Origin: Klenkia terrae
GTDB lineage: Bacteria; Actinomycetota; Actinomycetes; Mycobacteriales; Geodermatophilaceae
NCBI RefSeq assembly: GCF_900491935.1
Contig: NZ_UEXK01000004.1
Coordinates: 1,140,278 to 1,176,763 of the forward strand
DNA length: 36,486 bases
Direction: 5' to 3'
Shown: in pieces, positions 18,678 through 26,114 of the stretch
Layout of the letters: each line of letters begins with the position of its first letter
How positions within the stretch are numbered: position 1 is the first letter of the stretch
Notes under the pieces: generated by a model
Database searches by the model: none
Told to the model about the DNA's origin: nothing
What the model saw: only the letters and a program-made list of their open reading frames with translations
Position numbers and translations under genes: made by a program

Positions 18678-19367
18678 TCAGGAACCGGCGACCACAGCCA
18701 GGTCGTGTGCGATGGCGCTGGAGCCGTCCGCGGCGTTGAAGGCGACGTGGGCCTGACCGTCGTCGCCGTACAGCAGCACCAGCGACGAGTGCTGCTGGCC
18801 CTCCTCCTCAGCGAGCGGCACCCCCGCCTCCAGCTGTGCCGCGTCGATCTCGGACTGGGTGCCGGTGAGACCGACGAACGGGGCGGCCGCCCCGGAGCTG
18901 AACCGTCCGAGGTACTCACCCAGGACCGCCGGGGTGTCGCGCGCGGGGTCGGTGGTCACGAAGACGACCTGCACCTGCTCGGCGACCGCCGGGTCCACGG
19001 TCTGCAGGGCGATCGCGACGTCGGCCATCGTGGTGGGGCACACGTCGGGGCAGTTCGTGTAGCCGAAGAACAACAACGTCGGCGCATCCCCGGTGCGGGC
19101 CGCGAAGTCGTACGCGGCACCGGACTGGTCGGTCAACGTGAAGGTCGGCTTCTGGAACGGGGTGGCGAGGTTGAGGCCCTCGTAGGGGTTGTCGGGTGCC
19201 GAGAGGGTGGCCGGCGCCGGTGGCATGGACATCCCGGCCATGCCGCCGCCGTCGGCGGTGGCGCCCGTGTCCGGGGAGCTGGCCGGGGTACCGCAGCCGG
19301 CCAACAGCAGGGAGGCGCTGAGCAGGGCGGCCCCCAGCAGGGTGCGGCTCCGGTGGGTGCTGCGCAT
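18678..19367 (-). CDS. SCO1/SenC-family copper chaperone lipoprotein
   Basis: SCO proteins deliver copper to the CuA site of cytochrome oxidase on the outer face of the membrane, or act as thiol-disulfide partners. The 229-residue protein has a lipoprotein signal (LLLAGC, Cys25), a Met-rich tail GGGMAGMSMPP at about 40-50, and the thioredoxin-fold copper motif NCPDVC with Cys106 and Cys110. The distal copper-ligand His is in GQQHSSLVL near residue 196. All three copper ligands are present. It lies 158 bases downstream of the anti-sigma gene on the same strand and is a plausible target of that sigma system. Confidence 0.9.
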   Translation of the reverse strand: MRSTHRSRTLLGAALLSASLLLAGCGTPASSPDTGATADGGGMAGMSMPPAPATLSAPDNPYEGLNLATPFQKPTFTLTDQSGAAYDFAARTGDAPTLLFFGYTNCPDVCPTTMADVAIALQTVDPAVAEQVQVVFVTTDPARDTPAVLGEYLGRFSSGAAAPFVGLTGTQSEIDAAQLEAGVPLAEEEGQQHSSLVLLYGDDGQAHVAFNAADGSSAIAHDLAVVAGS

Positions 19368-19525
19368 CGGTCTGTGCCTCGTTCTGTGGTGAGGGAGGTG
19401 TGTGGGGTGTTCAGTCGTAGCTGTGCCCCTCCGGGCCGCGGGGCACGCGTCGGGGGTCCCGGCCAGGCGCCCCCCGGCGGGCTACGTCGGGGAGAGCCCG
19501 CCCAGACGGCCCGGAGGACCCATCC

Positions 19526-20251
19526 TCACGTCTGCACCTGGTGCTCCCGACGCAGGGGGACGGGGGCCTCCGTGGTGCGGAGGACCCACCGGGGTGCACG
19601 CGAGCGCTGCTCCGGCCACCGGGCTCGGGCGACGGCCGCGGACCGCACCGAAGCGCGTGGACGCCCGTGCCACGCCAGCGCTGCCACCAGCAGGGTCCCG
19701 GCCAGCAGGAGCAGGTGCCCGGCGGCACGACCAGTACCCACCTGGCTGGCCAGGAGGTCCCGCACGGTGACGAAGGTGAGCACCGAGGTGAAGAACCCGA
19801 GCAGCGGCAAGGCGCCTGCCGCCAGCCTGGGCAGGCCCGCGACGACGACGAAGGCGAAGGCGAGCGCGGCATTCCAGGCGCCGCTCTCGTGGGCGACGTG
19901 CATCGGGGCCGACATGGTGCCCGCCCCCCCGAGGAGCGCCGGGAGGCTCAGCGCCGTCTGCCCAGCCCCGACGGCCAGGAGGGCCAGGCGCAGCGTGGTC
20001 GACGCCCACGACCTGGACCGACCTGCGCGGCCCGCCATCTCGGGCAGCCGGGTCAGGACCGCCATCGTGAGGTCCGGGACCGGTACGGCGGGAGCCATCC
20101 GGACCCGGCGGGTCGCCTCGACGGCGGCATCGGACCATCCCTGGCAAGCCAGGCAACCGCTCAGGTGCTCCTCGACCCAACGGTGGGGGAGGTCACCGGC
20201 CTCGCCGTCCATCCGGGCCGACAGCGATTCACGGAACGACGAGCAGTCCAT
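19526..20251 (-). CDS. membrane anti-sigma factor with zinc-finger (ZAS) domain
   Basis: A 241-residue predicted anti-sigma factor. The N-terminal cytoplasmic domain has the zinc-binding HxxxCxxC signature (His29, Cys33, Cys36 in EEHLSGCLAC). About four membrane helices follow between residues 85 and 205. An extracytoplasmic loop carries APMHVAHESGAWN, a Met/His cluster that could bind a metal. It is divergent from the ECF sigma gene, with 57 bases between the starts, which is less common than a co-transcribed pair. With SCO1 downstream, a copper-responsive system is a reasonable inference. Confidence 0.8.
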   Translation of the reverse strand: MDCSSFRESLSARMDGEAGDLPHRWVEEHLSGCLACQGWSDAAVEATRRVRMAPAVPVPDLTMAVLTRLPEMAGRAGRSRSWASTTLRLALLAVGAGQTALSLPALLGGAGTMSAPMHVAHESGAWNAALAFAFVVVAGLPRLAAGALPLLGFFTSVLTFVTVRDLLASQVGTGRAAGHLLLLAGTLLVAALAWHGRPRASVRSAAVARARWPEQRSRAPRWVLRTTEAPVPLRREHQVQT

Positions 20252-20308
20252 GGTTCAGTAGTCGTCGCAGGGGGCGGCTGAGTTCCGCCGCTCACCGACT
20301 TCGACGGG

Positions 20309-20869
20309 ATGGACGTGGACCAGCTCGAGGTGTGGGCGGCGCGGGCCGCGGGGGGTGACGTCGCGGCCACCGCCGCGCTCGTGCGCGCCACGCAGACCGA
20401 CGTGTGGCGGTTGTGCTCGCGGCTGGTGGACAGGCAAGCGGCCGACGACCTCACCCAGGAGACGTACCTGCGGGCCATCCCTGCGTTGGCCGGGTTCCAG
20501 GGCCGGTCGAGTCTGCGCACCTGGTTGCTGTCGATCGCCCGCCGGGTGTGCGCCGACCACCTGCGCTACAAGCAGCGGCGCAGGCTCGTGTTCGTCGGGG
20601 GTGGCCAGGAGGTGGAGTCCCTGCTGGGCGAGCACCCCGCCGTCACCGACGAGGTCGGCGGCACGGTGGCCGCCCGTGATGCCCTGGATCGGCTGGAGCC
20701 GCAACGGCGGGAAGCCTTCGTGCTCACCCAACTGCTGGGGCTTCCCTACAGCGAGGCAGCCGAGGTCATCGGCTGCCCCGTCGGCACCATCCGTTCGCGG
20801 GTCGCCCGGGCCCGGGCCGACCTCGTGGCCGCCATGGTCAGCCACGCCGAGCCCCGCCGCCGAGCCTGA
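20309..20869 (+). CDS. ECF-type RNA polymerase sigma factor
   Basis: A 186-residue extracytoplasmic-function sigma factor. Region 2 is clear (DDLTQETYLRAIPALAGFQG, then RTWLLSIARRVCADHLR), as is region 4 (REAFVLTQLLGLPYSEAAEV, then GTIRSRVARARADLV). The adjacent divergent anti-sigma factor is its likely partner. The group resembles the SigC-like ECFs of mycobacteria, recently tied to copper, but I cannot assign the ECF group by eye. ATG 20309 has no obvious Shine-Dalgarno. On the minus strand a GGAAC lies at 20286-20282, about 30 bases before the anti-sigma start, and may be an ECF -35 element for that gene. Confidence 0.88.
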   Translation: MDVDQLEVWAARAAGGDVAATAALVRATQTDVWRLCSRLVDRQAADDLTQETYLRAIPALAGFQGRSSLRTWLLSIARRVCADHLRYKQRRRLVFVGGGQEVESLLGEHPAVTDEVGGTVAARDALDRLEPQRREAFVLTQLLGLPYSEAAEVIGCPVGTIRSRVARARADLVAAMVSHAEPRRRA

Positions 20870-21010
20870 TGCCCGGAGGGCACGGACCGGTGGGCACAGG
20901 TCTCGTCGCCGGGCACCGAGGCCGAGCTGTCGGCAGACTCGCCCGAGATAACGATGAGGTCACGGCTGGGGGGTCTCGGAACCCCTGGTCCGGCTCGGGC
21001 GACTGAGGGA

Positions 21011-21034
21011 GCGAGCCCGCACCAGCGGGCTCGC
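21011..21034. terminator. strong hairpin between the sigma gene and the riboswitch
   Basis: GCGAGCCCGC (21011-21020) and GCGGGCTCGC (21025-21034) form a perfect 10-bp stem with an ACCA loop. There is no U-tract. It could end transcripts from the sigma gene or be an accessory stem immediately 5' of the cobalamin riboswitch. The stretch 20870-21010 otherwise holds only smaller inverted repeats and no gene. Confidence 0.5.
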
Positions 21035-21045
21035 GAGTTCCGCCC

Positions 21046-21222
21046 GCCGTGGTGCTCGGGAAGCCGGTGTGATGCCGGCGCGGCCCTCGCCACTGTGATC
21101 AGGTGGTCTCGCTCCTCGCCTTCGCCCACTCGTGGGGCCGAGGCAGCCACTGGACCCGCACGTCGGCGGTCCGGGAAGGCGGGGTGAGACCGACACCTGT
21201 CAGCCAGGAGACCGGCCACGGC
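21046..21222 (+). ncRNA. adenosylcobalamin (B12) riboswitch
   Basis: All main elements of the cobalamin riboswitch are visible in order. The P1 stem closes GCCGTGG (21046-21052) with CCACGGC (21216-21222). Next come GGGAAGCCGGTG and ATGCCGGCGC, then CCTCGCCACTGTGA, then AGCCACTGG, GGGAAGGC, and the B12 box AGCCAGGAGACCGGCC (21202-21217), which fits its consensus. The aptamer ends 38 bases before the ATG of the solute-binding protein gene, whose Shine-Dalgarno (GGCGGAG) lies in between, so control of translation initiation is the likely mode. Riboswitches of this class shut off uptake genes when adenosylcobalamin is plentiful. Confidence 0.95.
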
Positions 21223-21260
21223 ATCGGGAGTCATCCACGAGGTGCTGGCGGAGACATCTG

Positions 21261-22862
21261 ATGACGCTGCGTGCTGTCCTGTCCACGAAGGTCCGGCCCG
21301 TGACCGCCCTGTCCATCGCCGCACTGGCGTTGAGCGCCTGCGCGACCACCGGCGGCGGAGGTGACGCCGCCGCGGACCCCGAGGCCCCGGCCACGTTGAC
21401 GATCGCGACCAGCTTCGCCATCGACGACCTCGACCCGCTGGAGAACGCCTTCTGGGGCCCGGAGTTCGGCTACGTCGAGTTGCTGATGCGCCCGACCCGC
21501 GAGGGCACCCCGGAGCCATGGGTGCTGTCGGACCTGCAGAGCACCGATGACACCACCTGGACGCTGACGCTCAACGAGGGCGTGGCGTTCACCGACGGCG
21601 CCGGCTTCGACGCCCGGGCCCTGGCCGATCTGCTGACCTGGACGGCGGAGAACGTCGACAGCTTCGCCAGCGCCTCGGCGCTCGCCTCGGCGGAGGTGAC
21701 GGGGCAGGACGAGGTCACGGTGACCACCTCGCGGCCGGTGCCGACCCTGGCCAGCGTGTTCGCCGACGAGTCGATGGTGCCGGTGTTCGACGTCGCCGGC
21801 TACGAGGACCACCTGGCCGCCGGCGACGCCCCCTCGGCGCTGGTGGACGCCGACCTGTACACCGGGCCCTACGCGGTGCAGAGCCTGGACGACCAGGCCG
21901 CCGAGCTGGTCCCGGTGGCGGGCTACTGGGGTGGCACCCCGGCGCTGAGTGCGCTGACGGTGAAGTTCGTGCCCGAGGCCAGCTCGCGGGTGCAGGCGGT
22001 GCAGACCGGGGAGGCCGACCTCGCGCTGTACATGCCGACCGCGATCGAGCAGACCCTGGAGGGCCGCGACGATGCGGTCTGGGTGACCGGGGAGCCCACC
22101 GGCTCGACCTTCTCGTTGAGCTTCAACACCCGCTCCCCCGGCTGGGACGACCCCGCCGTCCGCACCGCCGCGCTGCTGGCGGTGGACTACCGGGCCCTGG
22201 TCGAGGATGTACTGGACGGACTGGCCGACACCGCGACCAGCGTCTTCGCCCCGTCCCTGCCCTACGCCGTGGACACCCAGGAGACCGCCCTCGCCGCCGC
22301 CGCCGACCAGCTCGAGGCCGCAGGCTGGACCGCCGGCGCCGGCGCCGGCGCCGACGGCACCCGCACCAGGGACGGCGTCCCGCTGACCCTGCGGCTGCTG
22401 AGCTACCCGCAGCAGCCGGACTCGACCACCCTGGCCGAGGCCCTGCAGGTGCAGCTGGGCGAGGTCGGGATCGACGTGCAGGTCAGCCAGGTCGACGACG
22501 TCACCGCCGCCCGCGAGGGCAGCGACTGGGACGCCGCGATCGTCGGGGACTCCCTGGTCTCCTTCGGTGGCAGCCCGGTCGAGGGACTCACCGACGGGCT
22601 GGTCACCGGGGGCAGCGAGAACTACGGCGGGGTCTCCGACGCCACCCTGGACGACCTGGTCGCCCGGCTGTCGGTCAGCTTCGACGACGCCGAGCGCACC
22701 GACCTGCTCGAGCGCATCCAGACCGTCATCCACGACCAGGGCTACTTCGCGGCCACCGTGTTGCGACTGCCCGCGGTGGTCAGCAACCAGGCGTGGTCGG
22801 GGTACGAGACCCCGATCAGCAACCTGTGGGTGACCGCGGACACCGCACCCGCCGCGGCGTGA
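21261..22862 (+). CDS. family-5 solute-binding lipoprotein of a B12-regulated ABC importer
   Basis: The extracellular ligand-binding component of a Dpp/Opp/Nik-type importer. The 533-residue protein has a lipoprotein signal ending LSAC with Cys27. It has the SBP_bac_5 layout: an N-terminal lobe starting TLTIATSFAIDDLDPLEN, a middle region with YTGPYAVQSLDD, and LALYMPTAIEQTLEGRDDAV. Family members bind peptides, nickel or cobalt complexes, metallophores or heme. The riboswitch directly upstream argues for a cobalt-containing or corrinoid ligand here. ATG 21261 follows GGCGGAG. A short repeat encodes AGAGAGA near residue 360. Its stop overlaps the next gene. Confidence 0.9.
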   Translation: MTLRAVLSTKVRPVTALSIAALALSACATTGGGGDAAADPEAPATLTIATSFAIDDLDPLENAFWGPEFGYVELLMRPTREGTPEPWVLSDLQSTDDTTWTLTLNEGVAFTDGAGFDARALADLLTWTAENVDSFASASALASAEVTGQDEVTVTTSRPVPTLASVFADESMVPVFDVAGYEDHLAAGDAPSALVDADLYTGPYAVQSLDDQAAELVPVAGYWGGTPALSALTVKFVPEASSRVQAVQTGEADLALYMPTAIEQTLEGRDDAVWVTGEPTGSTFSLSFNTRSPGWDDPAVRTAALLAVDYRALVEDVLDGLADTATSVFAPSLPYAVDTQETALAAAADQLEAAGWTAGAGAGADGTRTRDGVPLTLRLLSYPQQPDSTTLAEALQVQLGEVGIDVQVSQVDDVTAAREGSDWDAAIVGDSLVSFGGSPVEGLTDGLVTGGSENYGGVSDATLDDLVARLSVSFDDAERTDLLERIQTVIHDQGYFAATVLRLPAVVSNQAWSGYETPISNLWVTADTAPAAA

Positions 22863-23800
22863 CCCGCGCCGCCCTGCGGCGGCTGGGTCAGGCCCTGGGG
22901 ACGGCGGCCGGCGGTGCGATCCTCACCTTCGCACTGCTGGTCGCCGCCCCCGGCGACCCCGCCCGCCGGGTGCTGTCCGCCCGCGGCGTGCAGGACCCCA
23001 CGCCGACGGCCGTGGCCCAGGTCCGCGCCGAGCTGGGCGTGGACCAGCCCCTGCCGCTGCGGTTCTGGGACTGGCTCACCGACCTCACCCGGGGCGACCT
23101 CGGGGTGAGCTGGCGGACCGGGCGGCCGGTGACCACCGAGCTGGTCGACCGGCTGCCCGCGACGGCGATCCTCGCGGTCTCGGCCCTCGGGCTCGCCGTC
23201 GTGCTGTCCCTGGCGCTGGGGTTGCTGGCCGCGGCCCGCCCCGGCGGCTGGCCCGACCACGTCGCCCGGGTGCTGTCCACCGCGGTGCTGGTGGTGCCGG
23301 GGTTCCTGCTCGGCGTCGTCGTCCTGGATGTGCTGGTCGTCCGGGCAGGGCTGGGTCGGGTCATCGCCGACGGCACCTGGAGCACGGCCTTCCTGCCGGC
23401 GCTGGTGCTGTCGCTGGGGGCAGCAGCCAGCTGGTCCCGGGTATTGCGTGCGGGTCTGCTGGAGGCACGCGGCGCCGCGCACCTGCGGGTCAGCCGGGCC
23501 CGGGGTGCCGGCCCCGCCCGCCGCCTCGTCGTCCACGAACTGCCCAACGCGCTGCCGCCGTACCTGACCCTGATCGGGCTGGGCAGTGCCGCGCTGCTGG
23601 GCGGGGCGCCGATCGTGGAGACGGTGTTCACCTGGCCCGGGGTCGGCCGGTACACCGTGGAGGCGATCACCGGCCGGGACATGCCGGTGGTCACCGGCTT
23701 CACCCTGCTCGCCGTCCTGCTCTACGTGGTGGTCAGCCTGGCGCTGGACCTGCTGGCGGCCGCGCTGGACCCCCGACTGCGCGCGAGGGTGGCGGCATGA
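22859..23800 (+). CDS. ABC permease, DppB/NikB type
   Basis: A 313-residue inner-membrane permease with about six helices. After the first helix is the family segment AQVRAELGVDQPLPLRFWDWLTDLTRGDLGVSW, typical of the B-type subunit. The EAA-loop region ARGAAHLRVSRARGAGPARR contacts the ATPase. The C-terminal GGAPIVETVFTWPGVGRYTVEA signature is standard. GTG 22859 overlaps the binding-protein stop and its own stop overlaps the next start, so it is the second gene of the riboswitch operon. Confidence 0.9.
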   Translation: MTRAALRRLGQALGTAAGGAILTFALLVAAPGDPARRVLSARGVQDPTPTAVAQVRAELGVDQPLPLRFWDWLTDLTRGDLGVSWRTGRPVTTELVDRLPATAILAVSALGLAVVLSLALGLLAAARPGGWPDHVARVLSTAVLVVPGFLLGVVVLDVLVVRAGLGRVIADGTWSTAFLPALVLSLGAAASWSRVLRAGLLEARGAAHLRVSRARGAGPARRLVVHELPNALPPYLTLIGLGSAALLGGAPIVETVFTWPGVGRYTVEAITGRDMPVVTGFTLLAVLLYVVVSLALDLLAAALDPRLRARVAA

Positions 23801-24684
23801 GCGTGCTGCCCGCGATGCTCCGGCCCACCCCAGCGGGCTCACCCCAGCCGGTCGCGGTCATCGGGGTCTGGCCGCGGCTGCTGGCCCGGTGGGACGCCCG
23901 GATCGGGCTGGGACTGCTCGCTGCCCTGGTGCTCGTCGCCGTGCTGGGCCCGCTGCTCACCGTGGATCCGAACGTGCCCGACTACACCGACAAGGTCGCC
24001 CCACCCGGTGGCGGTCATCTGCTGGGCACCGACGGCGCCGGCCGGGACCTGCTGGCCCGCACCGTCGCCGGCACCCGCACCTCGCTGGGCGCCGCGTTGC
24101 TCGTCGCCGCCCTGAGCGCGCTGATCGGCCTGTTCGTCGGGGTGGTCGCCGGCGTGCTCGGCGGCTGGGTGGACGCCGTCCTGTCCCGGCTGACCGACGT
24201 GCTGCTGGGCCTGCCCGGCCTGGTGCTCACCCTCGCGGTGGTGGGGCTGCTGGGTCCTGGGTTCGGCAACCTGGTGCTGGCGATGACGCTGGCCGGCTGG
24301 GCCGGGCTGGCCCGCCTGGCCCGGGTGCACGCCCGCACCGCACTGACCCGGCCGGACGTCCTGGCCGCCCGGATGGCCGGGGTCGGGGAGCTGCGGATCG
24401 CGGTGGGCCACGTGCTCCCCGCAGCCGCCGCGCAGGTGCTGGTCCTGGCCACCCTGGGTGTCGGCGAGGTCGTGCTGGCCCTGGCCGGGCTGTCGTTCCT
24501 GGGGCTGGGCGCGCAGCCACCGACCGCCGAGTGGGGTGTGATGCTGGCCGCGGCGCGGGACACCCTGGCCTTCGCGCCGTGGCAGCTGATCGGCCCCGGC
24601 CTCGGACTGGTCGCCACCGTGCTGGCGGCCACCCTGCCGTCCGAGGCGCTGCGCGACGTCACCGACCCGGGGACCCGCGCGTGA
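23797..24684 (+). CDS. ABC permease, DppC/NikC type
   Basis: A 295-residue permease that pairs with the upstream B-type subunit. It has the C-type N-terminal signature (GTDGAGRDLLARTVAGTRTS), the ATPase-contact loop AARMAGVGELRIAVGHVLPA, and the terminal SFLGLGAQPPTAEWGVMLA motif. ATG 23797 overlaps the upstream stop (ATGA), and its stop overlaps the ATPase start (GTGA). Confidence 0.9.
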   Translation: MSVLPAMLRPTPAGSPQPVAVIGVWPRLLARWDARIGLGLLAALVLVAVLGPLLTVDPNVPDYTDKVAPPGGGHLLGTDGAGRDLLARTVAGTRTSLGAALLVAALSALIGLFVGVVAGVLGGWVDAVLSRLTDVLLGLPGLVLTLAVVGLLGPGFGNLVLAMTLAGWAGLARLARVHARTALTRPDVLAARMAGVGELRIAVGHVLPAAAAQVLVLATLGVGEVVLALAGLSFLGLGAQPPTAEWGVMLAAARDTLAFAPWQLIGPGLGLVATVLAATLPSEALRDVTDPGTRA

Positions 24685-26114
24685 ACGCCCTGGAGGTCCG
24701 CGGCCTGACCGTCACCTACCCCGATGGCTACCGCTGCCTGGTCGGCGTCGACCTGGTGGTTCCCGAGGGCGGCCGGGTCGGCCTGGTCGGTACCTCCGGG
24801 TGCGGCAAGACCACCCTGGTGCGGGCCGTCCTGGGCCTGTTGCCGCGCGGCACCCACGTCGCCGGCTCGATCCGGGTCGGCGGCGCCGAGGTGCTCGGGC
24901 GACCCGAGCGGGAGCTGCGGGCATTGCGGGGCACCGCGGTGGGCTACGTCGCCCAGGACCCGTTCGCCGCCTGCGACCCGCTGCGCCGGGTGTCCTCCCA
25001 CGTCGCCGAGGCCTGGCTCGCCCACGGCCGACGCCCACCCGAGGGCGCAGTCACCGCGCGTCTGGCCGACGTCGGGATCACCGACGTCGTCCGGCGGGCC
25101 GCCCAGCACCCCCATCAGTGGTCCGGCGGCATGCTGCAGCGCGCCACGACCGTGGCCGCCGCGGCGCACCGGCCGCCGTTGACCCTGGCCGACGAGCCCA
25201 CCAGCGCCCTGGACGCCGAGCTCGCCGACGACGTGCTGGACCTGGTCGCCGACGCCGGCCGAGCGCTGCTGCTGGTCAGCCACGACCTGGCCCTCGTCGC
25301 CCGGCACACCGACTCCCTGGTCGTGCTGGACGGTGGCCGGGTGGTCGAGGACGGCCCCTCGGCCCAGCTTCTCACCGCACCCCGGCACCCGGTCACCGCT
25401 GCGTTGGTGGCCGCATCCACCCCACCGCCGCGCACCGTGGCGGCCCCGACGGTCGGCGCGCCGCAGGTGGTGCTCAGCGGAGTGACCCGGTCCTACGCCG
25501 GCCATCCCGCCGTGCACGGGGTCGACCTGCAGGTGCGGGCCGGAGAGGTGCTGGGCGTCGTCGGCCGGTCGGGGTCGGGCAAGTCCACCCTGCTCCGCGT
25601 GGCCGCCGGCCTGGAACGTCCGGACGCCGGCCGGGTGCAGCTCGGCGGGGAGGACGCCTGGACGTCGGGCCGGGCGACGCTCCCACGCCGCGGTTGGGCC
25701 ATGCCGGTCTTCCAGGACCCGGTGGCTTCCCTGGATCGCCGGTGGCCGCTGTGGCGCACGATCACCGAGCCGCTGCCCGGCCGCTCCAGCCGCGCCGTCC
25801 GACGGCGGCGGGCGGCCGCGGAGTTGGCCAGGGTGGGCCTGGCCGGGGTCGACGTCGACCGGTTGCCCGGGACCCTGTCGGTCGGGCAGTGCCAGCGGGT
25901 GGCCGTCGTCCGGGCGCTGGTCGCCGGACCGGCACTGCTGGTGGCCGACGAGCCCACCGCCAGCCTGGACGTCGACAGCGCCGCCGTGGTCGCCAGCCTG
26001 CTGCGTGCCGCCGCCGACGAGGGCTGCGCGGTGCTGGTGGTCAGCCACGACCGGCCCCGGCTGGCCTCCTACGCCGACCGGATCGTGACGATGTGGGACG
26101 GAGAACTCACATGA
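24681..26114 (+). CDS. fused double ABC ATPase (DppD-DppF type)
   Basis: One 477-residue chain carries both nucleotide-binding domains that are usually separate D and F subunits. Domain 1 has Walker A GTSGCGKTT (37-45), signature QWSGGMLQR, Walker B LTLADEPTSALD and H-loop LLVSHDLALV. Domain 2 has Walker A GRSGSGKST, signature LSVGQCQRV (the second position of the usual SGG is Val), Walker B LLVADEPTASLD and VVSHDRPRL. Each half is compact, without the C-terminal oligopeptide-family extension. This fusion is common in nickel, cobalt and metallophore importers. It is coupled to the FhuF-like gene by an ATGA overlap. Confidence 0.92.
   Translation: MNALEVRGLTVTYPDGYRCLVGVDLVVPEGGRVGLVGTSGCGKTTLVRAVLGLLPRGTHVAGSIRVGGAEVLGRPERELRALRGTAVGYVAQDPFAACDPLRRVSSHVAEAWLAHGRRPPEGAVTARLADVGITDVVRRAAQHPHQWSGGMLQRATTVAAAAHRPPLTLADEPTSALDAELADDVLDLVADAGRALLLVSHDLALVARHTDSLVVLDGGRVVEDGPSAQLLTAPRHPVTAALVAASTPPPRTVAAPTVGAPQVVLSGVTRSYAGHPAVHGVDLQVRAGEVLGVVGRSGSGKSTLLRVAAGLERPDAGRVQLGGEDAWTSGRATLPRRGWAMPVFQDPVASLDRRWPLWRTITEPLPGRSSRAVRRRRAAAELARVGLAGVDVDRLPGTLSVGQCQRVAVVRALVAGPALLVADEPTASLDVDSAAVVASLLRAAADEGCAVLVVSHDRPRLASYADRIVTMWDGELT

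Noticed and set aside
19411-19525. Possible extra gene or frameshifted C-terminus between the anti-sigma and SCO1 genes (minus-strand frame ending GPEGHSYD)
   Set aside because: No start or domain can be supported; the anti-sigma already has a full-length domain set. Treated as a 158-base spacer with nothing clear in it.
22333-22362. GCCGGC repeat in the binding-protein gene
   Set aside because: A short in-frame Ala-Gly repeat in a loop; common in high-GC genes and not a structural DNA repeat of interest.
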